IMG/VR virus record: IMGVR_UViG_3300047994_000626
Location: 1-27,786 of that record
Direction: 5' to 3' (one strand)
Source of the DNA: a virus
DNA: 27,786 bases
In this document: positions 21,644-27,786 of the stretch, one piece after another
Position numbering within the stretch: the stretch's first letter is position 1
How the letters are laid out: each line of letters opens with the position of its first letter
Notes under the pieces: generated by a model
What the model was told of the DNA's origin: nothing
Databases searched by the model: none
What the model saw: only the letters and a program-made list of their open reading frames with translations
Position numbers and translations under genes: made by a program

Positions 21644-22222
21644 TTAAGCCGCGCGCTTGCGCGAGGTAGGGGCGACGGCGTCGTCGAGGGTGAAGCTCAT
21701 AGCGGCGGTCGTCGTGTCGAGCTTGCGCGCGGTCAGGGTGGTTCCCGATTGATCGACATTGGTCAGCACCGCCAGCATGCCGTAGAGCAGCTGCGCCAGG
21801 GTGCCGGGCTGTCCGTTGGCGGCATAGCTTTCGGTCAGGGTATTGACCAAAATACTCAGCGCGGCGCCCGCCGTTCCGGCCGCGGCATGGCCGGCCAGGC
21901 CGGCATCGAGCACATCGCCGGCGACCGCGGCGATGTCGGGCGCCTGCAATTGCAGCCCCAAAGTCGCGGTTCCGTCGATATAGCGATCGCCGGCGGCGCT
22001 CAGACCCGCCCCGGCATCGACCTGCCAGATCGCCTCGCCGCCGGCCGCGGGGTCGTAGGTGAATTTATAGGCGCCCTGCCCGACTTCCGAGATCGCCGGC
22101 GGCGTGACGTCGGAATTGTCGGAAAGCTTCTTGAAAATCACGAAGCCCGGCGTCAACCCGGTAACCCGAGCCCCGCCGGCCGTGCTGTCGCGCACCACAA
22201 AACTAAACGGAATAGCGGTCAT
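21644..22222 (-). CDS. Probable virion-associated fibre/decoration protein
   Basis: This 192-aa protein starts MTAIPFSFVVRDSTAG at the ATG at 22222, which has AAGGG upstream and overlaps the previous gene by ATGA. Residues 1-80 look like a small beta domain found at the base of phage fibres (VTGLTPGFVIFKKLSDNSDV, AYKFTYDPAAGGEAIWQVDAGAG, DRYIDG). The middle (about 90-150) is alanine- and glycine-rich. The C-terminus SFTLDDAVAPTSRKRAA matches the short fTLdda-PTsR end seen in related virion proteins. Coupling to the Ig/SGNH protein upstream suggests the two work together on the particle surface. The family was not confirmed. Confidence 0.6.
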   Translation of the reverse strand: MTAIPFSFVVRDSTAGGARVTGLTPGFVIFKKLSDNSDVTPPAISEVGQGAYKFTYDPAAGGEAIWQVDAGAGLSAAGDRYIDGTATLGLQLQAPDIAAVAGDVLDAGLAGHAAAGTAGAALSILVNTLTESYAANGQPGTLAQLLYGMLAVLTNVDQSGTTLTARKLDTTTAAMSFTLDDAVAPTSRKRAA

Positions 22223-24717
22223 GATCGCGCCCTTTTGAGTTGGTGGGATGGTGTGGTGGAGGTGATGGTGGTGGATATGAGCGCAAGAATGATCTGGATT
22301 GACCAATTACCTGCAGTGGCTTGGTCGCCCACATCAATAGGGTGCAGGTAATCCTGTGAGCGTTGCAGAAACGGCCTGCGCTGAAAATAATTATATGGTC
22401 CGAGTGGATTCTTATGGAAAATCGTCGTTCCGTTTGCAAGAGCGGTCATCGCCGCATCGTAGGCAATCAACCGTCCGGAATTCTGAACACTGTATGATCC
22501 CGAAGACTTACCTTGGAACATAGGCCCAACAAGGTGAATCGACTTGAGTGTCGGAATATTGGCGAACAAATAGCTAATGATCGTCTGATAGTTCGACTGG
22601 TAGGTTGACGGCGGCGTAGCAACGCCCGTCTGAGCGTCGTTCGCTCCAAGGTTGCTGACGATCCGCGTAACGCCCGCCGCCGCCCCTACTGTTGCCGCGT
22701 TTGCAAGATAGGACCCTGCCGGAAGCCAGTCGCTCGTTGCGGTTCCCGAGACGGCAAAGTCTAAGGAAAAACTAAGACCGCCTCCAGTCGCCGTCGTATT
22801 CGTTCCGCCGTACCACTCTTTCGAGGGCATCCCGAAATTAAGCTGGTCGATCATCGCCGCAAATGGGCTTTCGATGGTCGAGTACGATCCCGCTTCGATG
22901 GAATCACCGATACCAGCGACGATTTCGAGGTTTGTCGCCGCCATTGTGGTTATGGCGATTTGCGTCGAGTAGACGGTCGTACTCGACACCGTGTCGGTAT
23001 AAGCCTGAGTATAGAAATACCCGGTCCCCGGTGTCCGTCCGGTGTCGATATAGCTTTCCGCCGTCGCGCCACTGATCGCGGAGCCAAGCGACCCAGAGGT
23101 CGTTGACCGATACCATTGAAATGTGAAGCTGCCGCTACCGCCCGTCGCTTCTGTCGAAGAAAGCTGAACCGTCTGGGCGCCGACATAGGTCGCATAAGCG
23201 ATGCCCGCACCGCTTGCCGTATTGACGACACACGAAGCGTTATGGGAGGCGGAGAATGCGCCTGTACCTGTCGCCGTCAGCGTCTTCGTGGTGGCACCCG
23301 CGCCGCTCGCTGGGGTATAGGTGAACGTCTGAGGCGTCCCGGCATTCGCCGAGGTAAACGTCAATGAGCTTGGTGTAAACGCGCCGCCACCGCTCGCGTC
23401 GGAAAGCGTAATCGTCTCGTTGGTTGCCAGAGTACCGTTTATCGCGACGGTATAATTTCCGGTCACCACGTTGGGGACAGTCGTTTGCGACGAAGGACTC
23501 AACGTAAAGTTTGTAGCCGCCGTATTAGTTACTGCGCAGGAGGCGGTATGTGTCGCGCTAAAGCCGCCCGATGCCGTCGCGGTCAAGGTCAGCGTTTCGG
23601 TGGGATCGCTTGCCGAGGGCGTGTAAGTGAAGGTCTGCGGCGTCGCCGTAGTGAACGTCAGGCTTAACGGTATGAATGTGCCGCCATTGGCGCCATCCGA
23701 AAGAGCGATAGCGGTTGACGAGGATGGGACGCCGTTGGGTGTAATGGTGTAATTGCCGGTTGGAACGCCGACGTTCGTGCTTTGGCTTGATGGCGTGAAC
23801 GTGAAGTCTGTCGCGGAACCAGCCGAGGTCGTGAAAGAGAACTCGTTCGACCAGACGATCGCGCCTGTGCTATCTGTTGCGGTCTGGATATTGTAATAGG
23901 TCGTCGATGAAGCGAGGCCGGTATAATTGGCTGTCAACCCCGTTGCCCCACTCACAAGATTGGATGTCTGCGGAACGAAATTGACACTGTTCGCTCGGTA
24001 TAACTGATAGGTGTATGGGCCTGTGCCTCCGGAAGCGCCCGTGCTTGTAATAGTCGCGGAATTGCCGGTTATGCTCGACGCGCTGAGAGTGCCGGCCGCC
24101 AGACTCGAGTTTCCGAAAAGTTGTACGTTATCGACGGCATATCCGGTGCCGGTTCCGGCTTGGTAAAACCCAGCATAGCCGGCGGCAGTGACCGAAGAAT
24201 CAGTTTCGTTGACCTGATAAGACCCTGGCTCGGTCGTTCCTGCCGTCCAGACCTTCGCACTGATTGTGGTTCCGATCGCTGCGACTTTGATGCTGATCGC
24301 CACTCCAGCCAAATATGCATAACCCGAGTCTATAACGCCGCCAATAGTCGAGAGCGAGCCGCTTACGCATTTACATAGCTGAAACCGTACCGTTCCGCCT
24401 AAAGGCTCCAACAACCAAACGTAATAGTTTTGCGCGCCAGAGTCGCTTCGTAAAATCGGCTGTATGCCGTTAGGGTTTACAAGCGATTTCGTAACGTAGG
24501 TAAGCTCCATATCTGCGGTGGCGGGAATTGAAACTCCGCTGCCGCCCAACAAAAGGACCTTGCCGCCATCTGTTTGTGAGGGATTTTGAAAATCGTTCGG
24601 CGCCGAATAAGCCGAACCATCGGCGACAACGCCCCATGTTCCTGAAATCACTGAGAACCAGGCTGGCAGCGCGCCCGCTGTATCAGCGTCGAAATCATCG
24701 GCGAAGAATAAATTCAC
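22219..24717 (-). CDS. Ig-like repeat protein with C-terminal SGNH esterase domain
   Basis: This 832-aa protein probably binds and deacetylates a surface polysaccharide. The GTG start at 24717 has AAGGAG upstream. Residues 1-200 resemble a concanavalin-like domain (DNVQL end). An Ig/FN3-like domain follows (about 205-300), then two Ig-like copies (302-400, 401-500), an Ig/FN3 module (503-592), and an SGNH hydrolase domain (597-815) with block I GIGDSI (Ser606), block III GAND (691-694) and block V DYLHP (Asp789, His792). All catalytic residues are present. It has no membrane helix or signal peptide. It is downstream of an acyltransferase and coupled to the fibre-like gene (ATGA). A tail-fibre or spike enzyme is likely. 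A secreted lysogen enzyme is less so. Confidence 0.75.
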   Translation of the reverse strand: MNLFFADDFDADTAGALPAWFSVISGTWGVVADGSAYSAPNDFQNPSQTDGGKVLLLGGSGVSIPATADMELTYVTKSLVNPNGIQPILRSDSGAQNYYVWLLEPLGGTVRFQLCKCVSGSLSTIGGVIDSGYAYLAGVAISIKVAAIGTTISAKVWTAGTTEPGSYQVNETDSSVTAAGYAGFYQAGTGTGYAVDNVQLFGNSSLAAGTLSASSITGNSATITSTGASGGTGPYTYQLYRANSVNFVPQTSNLVSGATGLTANYTGLASSTTYYNIQTATDSTGAIVWSNEFSFTTSAGSATDFTFTPSSQSTNVGVPTGNYTITPNGVPSSSTAIALSDGANGGTFIPLSLTFTTATPQTFTYTPSASDPTETLTLTATASGGFSATHTASCAVTNTAATNFTLSPSSQTTVPNVVTGNYTVAINGTLATNETITLSDASGGGAFTPSSLTFTSANAGTPQTFTYTPASGAGATTKTLTATGTGAFSASHNASCVVNTASGAGIAYATYVGAQTVQLSSTEATGGSGSFTFQWYRSTTSGSLGSAISGATAESYIDTGRTPGTGYFYTQAYTDTVSSTTVYSTQIAITTMAATNLEIVAGIGDSIEAGSYSTIESPFAAMIDQLNFGMPSKEWYGGTNTTATGGGLSFSLDFAVSGTATSDWLPAGSYLANAATVGAAAGVTRIVSNLGANDAQTGVATPPSTYQSNYQTIISYLFANIPTLKSIHLVGPMFQGKSSGSYSVQNSGRLIAYDAAMTALANGTTIFHKNPLGPYNYFQRRPFLQRSQDYLHPIDVGDQATAGNWSIQIILALISTTITSTTPSHQLKRARS
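23218..23814 (-). repeat. Two tandem Ig-like repeats of about 99 codons
   Basis: Units encoding residues 302-400 and 401-500 of the SGNH protein share TDFTFTPSSQ/TNFTLSPSSQ, GNYT, ALSDGANGGTF/TLSDASGGGAF, PQTFTYTP and TASCAV/NASCVV. They are an internal duplication. Confidence 0.8.
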
Positions 24718-25018
24718 GATGTTCTCCTTGGGGCGCGAAATGCGTCAAACTCAGCGCTTAAGTCGATTTAGATCACTGAGACATAGCAAAAGGGCACGCA
24801 AATATCTTGGACAGATACGGTAATCGCCAATCATTGTTTAGTATTTTTTATCTGCTTTTATGGCGGCTTGATTACCATAGGAATTTGGCTGTTCTTTCAC
24901 AGACCATACAAACTTAGCGCGCGTGAGGCGATGTAGTGGGGTTTAATGACGTCGAAAGAGCGAAATCACTACGAAAATTGGACACACGAATGTTTGGTGA
25001 AGGTGTTCGTGCCAGTAC
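24718..25018. other. 301-bp gap between acyltransferase and SGNH genes
   Basis: No gene is supported here. The centre is AT-rich relative to its neighbours. It holds the ribosome site for the SGNH gene (AAGGAG) and the promoter candidate at 24801-24830. No intrinsic terminator was seen after the acyltransferase. Confidence 0.6.
24801..24830 (-). promoter_or_regulatory. Weak candidate promoter for the SGNH gene
   Basis: TTGGCG and GATATT on the minus strand are 18 bp apart, each matching four of six sigma-70 consensus positions, about 84 nt before the GTG start. Confidence 0.25.
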
Positions 25019-26038
25019 CTAAGCCACTCTAAAAAGTCGCCGCGACAATCTCACACCCGGTCGCTCGACGAATTTATAGGATGTCCAGGAAACCACTAGT
25101 ATAGCAGCGACCGAACCAAACCAATAAATTGGCAGCGGGTAAGCTGACTGCTCTGCAGCTTTTCTCGCGAGCAGTAAAACAGGGATCTGCACGAGATAGA
25201 CCGAATAGGACACCTTTCCCAGCCAGTGAAGCGGCGTAGCCGAAAGTATATGAGCGAAACGCCCACTGTTTTCTGAGAGCGATGCTATTAGACAAATCTG
25301 AACAGCGACTGACGCCAAGTCGCAATGCATTAAGACGGTAATCACCAGCACGATTGCCGACAGGAGAACCATCCGGTCTCGCGATAACCATTTGGGCAAC
25401 ACGCCGAACGCCAGTGAAACTCCAATCCCGAATTCGGCCAAACAGCGTGCCAGAGGAAGCCAACTATTTGCAAAAACGACATCCATCGACCATGCGTGTC
25501 GCCATGCCACTACAATTATCGCGCACCCGCAAACACAGGCCATTAAGGCTGCTGCTCTGCGCTTTCTTAGGCCGATAAATACGAACAACGGAAAGAGCAG
25601 ACTTGCAGCCCACTCAATACTAATTGACCAATCCGGTGGATTCAGAGTGGTCGATGATTCGTAAAATATGTTCCACCGGTGCAGCAGCGCTATTTCGCCG
25701 AAGATGTAGAACCACCATCGCAAAGGATCGCCCTCGCCTATCAAAATGGCAACACAACCAGCAAGCACAAACCAATGCAGAGGAAACAGACGTCCGACGC
25801 GCCGTCCAATGAAAACCAGATACACGCTAAAGTTGAAACAGCCTAAGAATTCCGGGCCATGTCTTCGACCCAAAATAAATCCGCTCAGTACGAAGAAGAA
25901 ATCTACCGCCAAATAGCCCCGGCTTATTACCGGAATTTGATCCCAACCTGACACCGGCGACCATTTGCCGAGGTGGAAGAGCAAAACCCACAGCGCGAAT
26001 ATCCCGCGCATCGCAGTCAGGGATTTGATTTCGGTCAT
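25019..26038 (-). CDS. Acyltransferase 3 family protein (OafA-like O-acetyltransferase)
   Basis: This 339-aa polytopic inner-membrane protein carries hallmark motifs of the Acyl_transf_3 family, which acetylates surface polysaccharides. The N-terminus ITSL-like SLTAMRGIFALWVLLFHL has the key Arg and His. It is followed by GYLAVDFFFVLSGFILGRR, RRVGRLFPLHWFVL and DWSISIEWAASLLFPLFV. About nine hydrophobic helices follow the usual spacing, and WLGKVSYSVYLVQIP near the C-terminus is also typical. The gene is AT-richer than neighbours, has no close coupling with TerL, and lies between packaging and portal genes, so it looks like acquired cargo. In phages such enzymes often change the O-antigen of the lysogen. 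That function is inferred here. Confidence 0.9.
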   Translation of the reverse strand: MTEIKSLTAMRGIFALWVLLFHLGKWSPVSGWDQIPVISRGYLAVDFFFVLSGFILGRRHGPEFLGCFNFSVYLVFIGRRVGRLFPLHWFVLAGCVAILIGEGDPLRWWFYIFGEIALLHRWNIFYESSTTLNPPDWSISIEWAASLLFPLFVFIGLRKRRAAALMACVCGCAIIVVAWRHAWSMDVVFANSWLPLARCLAEFGIGVSLAFGVLPKWLSRDRMVLLSAIVLVITVLMHCDLASVAVQICLIASLSENSGRFAHILSATPLHWLGKVSYSVYLVQIPVLLLARKAAEQSAYPLPIYWFGSVAAILVVSWTSYKFVERPGVRLSRRLFRVA

Positions 26039-26068
26039 TGGGGTGGATTAACATAGTGAATGGCGGGT

Positions 26069-26097
26069 CGATATCGCGGATTGGCGGGCGGTTTCAA
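26069..26097 (-). promoter_or_regulatory. Weak candidate promoter for the acyltransferase gene
   Basis: TTGAAA and ATATCG lie 17 bp apart on the minus strand, about 30 nt before the ATG at 26038. The -35 is good and the -10 poor. No terminator is visible after TerL. Confidence 0.25.
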
Positions 26098-26117
26098 GCG
26101 TTTTTTTATGATGGGTG

Positions 26118-27383
26118 TTACCCCATCCGTCCCGCGCGGTCGCGGTAGAAATCGAGCAGGCCGGTGTCGCTCGGTTGCAGTTGCAGTTCGGTCACGGCCC
26201 AGACCAGCGCATCGACGCGGTCGGGGGAGTTTTCGCCGGAGGTCGGGGACCAGTTGCACATCTGGTCCTCCAGGGTCGGGAAAGCGCCGGCATGTTTGAC
26301 GCGGTTTTGTTCGTAGAGGGCCGAGACGGGTTCGGCGCGGGTTCGCTTGCCTTTCGACGCGGTCACGCCCTTATAGGCGACGTTGGGATCGACGGTGCGC
26401 AGCATGATCTCGACCATATCGCCGCCGTTATTGGTCTCACCGACGATGCGGTCGGCCTTGTGATCGGCATAAAGATTGACGGCGCGGCGGCCCCATTCGT
26501 CCGGCGTGAAACGGCCCGAGGCGTCGGCCAGCACATAGACCAGCCCGTCGATGCCGAGGCCGGCGACCACAATGCCGGTTTCGTCCGAACCCGCGCCGGC
26601 GGTGACTGCGGGGTCGATGGCGACGACGACACGCCGCATCTCCGGCGCCCGCTCCGGGGCGACGCGGACGGATTCGATCCCGGCGCGGCTCCACAGCGCG
26701 CCGTCGGCCTGATCCAGCAGCTCGGCCTCAATCTCCTGCCGGCCGAGGCGGGTGCCTTCATATTTGGCGAGGATGACCGACATGAAGGACGGGGCGAGGT
26801 TTTCCTGGTTGGCGAAAGTCGAGCCGCGGGTCAGCACGGTGGTCGGCGCGGCCGCGAGATCGCGGATCAACCGCGTCGGCTTGGGCGTGGTGGTAACGAC
26901 CACGCGGGGGCGTTCGCCCAGGCGCAGACCGAACATCAGCATGTCCCAGGCATGGGAATACCGCCAGGACGACAGCTCGTCGCACCAGGCGAAATCATGC
27001 TGCGGCCCGCGCAAACGCTCGGGTTCGTCGGCGGAATAGCATTCGGCGACGGCGCCGTTGGGCCAGGTCAGCCGCCGCTTTGATGGCTCGTAGACCGGCT
27101 GGCACCAGGGCGGCGACACGGCCAGGATGCCGCTTTCGCCCTCAACCATCACGTTGCGCACATCGGCGGCGGTGGGCGCCACCAGGGCGATCCGCCGGGC
27201 GCGGCCGGCCTCAACCTCGCCGCCGACGGTTTGCGCGCCGGTGCGGGTTTTGCCGAAGCCGCGGCCGGCGAGCAACAGCCAGACCAGCCAGGTGTCGGAC
27301 TCGGGCGGCAACTGCTCGCGCCGGGCGCGCCATTTCGACCAGTTCCAGAACAGCCGCAGCTTGTCCTCATAAGTCGGGGCCAT
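26118..27383 (-). CDS. terL: Terminase large subunit
   Basis: This DNA-packaging motor is 421 aa from the preferred ATG at 27383 (MAPTYEDKLRLF). That start leaves only a 17-nt overlap with the upstream gene and coincides with the normal family start. ATGs at 27437 and 27467 would add up to 28 residues without a ribosome site. The ATPase part shows Walker A AGRGFGKT (Lys45), an adenine-binding Q-like EQLPPES, and Walker B FAWCDE (Asp135, Glu136). The C-terminal nuclease shows VVAIDPAVTAG, GETNNGGDM and SPDRVDAL, all RNase H-like metal ligands. It resembles the terminase 6 / GTA gp2 type. It is followed by inserted cargo, not by the portal. Confidence 0.95.
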   Translation of the reverse strand: MAPTYEDKLRLFWNWSKWRARREQLPPESDTWLVWLLLAGRGFGKTRTGAQTVGGEVEAGRARRIALVAPTAADVRNVMVEGESGILAVSPPWCQPVYEPSKRRLTWPNGAVAECYSADEPERLRGPQHDFAWCDELSSWRYSHAWDMLMFGLRLGERPRVVVTTTPKPTRLIRDLAAAPTTVLTRGSTFANQENLAPSFMSVILAKYEGTRLGRQEIEAELLDQADGALWSRAGIESVRVAPERAPEMRRVVVAIDPAVTAGAGSDETGIVVAGLGIDGLVYVLADASGRFTPDEWGRRAVNLYADHKADRIVGETNNGGDMVEIMLRTVDPNVAYKGVTASKGKRTRAEPVSALYEQNRVKHAGAFPTLEDQMCNWSPTSGENSPDRVDALVWAVTELQLQPSDTGLLDFYRDRAGRMG

Positions 27384-27786
27384 TCGGCGCACCGAGAGCA
27401 GGCGCTCGTTTTCGGGCTGCGATGCGATCAAGCTCATCGGTGATTCGACGTTCAAGTTCGGTCTCATCGGTGGGGCTATGGGCCATTGCGCCGGTCATGT
27501 CGAAATTTTTCCGCTCCCTGTCCATCAGCAGGCACACCACGCGGCAGACCGAGGCGAAACCGGCGATCAACCCGCCGGCGCCCAGAAGTCGGTCGAGGCT
27601 GTCGTCGTCCAGCGCGTCGATCATATCGCCCAGATGCCCGATCAGGCGCATGGCGGTGGCCCGCATGCCGGCGAGATCTTCAAGATGCACCGCGGCCAGG
27701 CCGTCGGCGCCGATCCAGCCGTGCTGTCGGCTCGACGCATCCGCTTGCGGCAGGACGGCGTGAGTCCGGTCGGTTGTGCCGCGCAT
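27367..27786 (-). CDS. Probable small terminase subunit, at window edge
   Basis: This is a 139-aa or longer protein whose reading frame reaches the window end, where an ATG happens to sit at 27786, so the true start may lie outside. Residues 28-100 are helical (LAAVHLEDLAGMRATAMRLIG, MIDALDDDSLDRLLGAGGLIAGF, SVCRVVCLLMDRERKNF). The C-terminal part is charged (ETELERRITDELDRIAAR), as expected for a small terminase oligomerisation and TerL-binding tail. It overlaps the TerL gene by 17 nt with the preferred TerL start. I do not see a clear DNA-binding motif. The assignment rests mainly on position upstream of TerL and helical composition. A packaging accessory protein is the alternative. Confidence 0.5.
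   Translation of the reverse strand: MRGTTDRTHAVLPQADASSRQHGWIGADGLAAVHLEDLAGMRATAMRLIGHLGDMIDALDDDSLDRLLGAGGLIAGFASVCRVVCLLMDRERKNFDMTGAMAHSPTDETELERRITDELDRIAARKRAPALGAPNGPDL

Noticed and set aside
26115-27083. Plus-strand ORF of 322 codons antisense to TerL
   Set aside because: A shadow of terminase codons with no recognisable motif.

Overview
The window is the late (packaging, head, tail and lysis) half of a tailed-phage genome, almost certainly a prophage in an alphaproteobacterium. I base the host guess on two things. The DNA is GC-rich, and the tail genes follow the order known from the Rhodobacter-type gene transfer agent (GTA) and its phage relatives: tube, chaperone, short tape measure, DUF2460, DUF2163, NlpC/P60 peptidase, giant tail-tip protein. 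Nearly all genes lie on the minus strand, so the operon reads from 27786 down to 1. No integrase, repressor, replication gene, tRNA, rRNA or CRISPR array is visible. The right edge cuts the map at the start of a probable small terminase gene.

In transcription order the core is: TerS-like (27786-27367), TerL (27383-26118), portal (20968-19532), prohead protease with a possible scaffold tail (19535-18720), major capsid protein with an apparent inserted domain (16224-14731), head-tail connector (14652-14092), gp10-like neck protein (14095-13619), tail-terminator-like protein (13622-13188), a small gene (13177-12968), tail tube (12964-12230), a tail assembly chaperone that seems to need a -1 frameshift (12228-11687), tape measure (11029-9878), DUF2460 (9874-9242), a small gene (9221-9006), DUF2163 hub (9009-8107), NlpC/P60 (8015-7548), tail tip (6610-1739), a chaperone-like gene (1736-1311) and a lysis cassette (1185-1). 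Many junctions are ATGA or few-base overlaps, which implies coupled translation.

Accessory cargo interrupts this core at several places. Between TerL and portal sit an OafA-type acyltransferase (26038-25019), a large Ig-like protein ending in an SGNH esterase domain (24717-22219), and two probable virion genes. Between protease and capsid is a 2.5-kb island with a two-gene membrane cassette behind a 37-bp inverted repeat, a plus-strand diiron ferritin-like protein with its own terminator, and a DUF4760-like membrane protein with an in-frame stop codon near its start. Between chaperone and tape measure is a lipoprotein with its own terminator. Between NlpC/P60 and tail tip is a HicBA-like pair with its own terminator.

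Read together, the core builds a short-tailed siphovirus particle, and the cargo probably alters the lysogen (surface acetylation, envelope proteins, toxin-antitoxin). Several intrinsic terminators lie directly before structural genes. The late operon therefore probably depends on read-through or antitermination, while some cargo can be expressed alone. These functional links are inferences from gene order and motifs. No database search was available.
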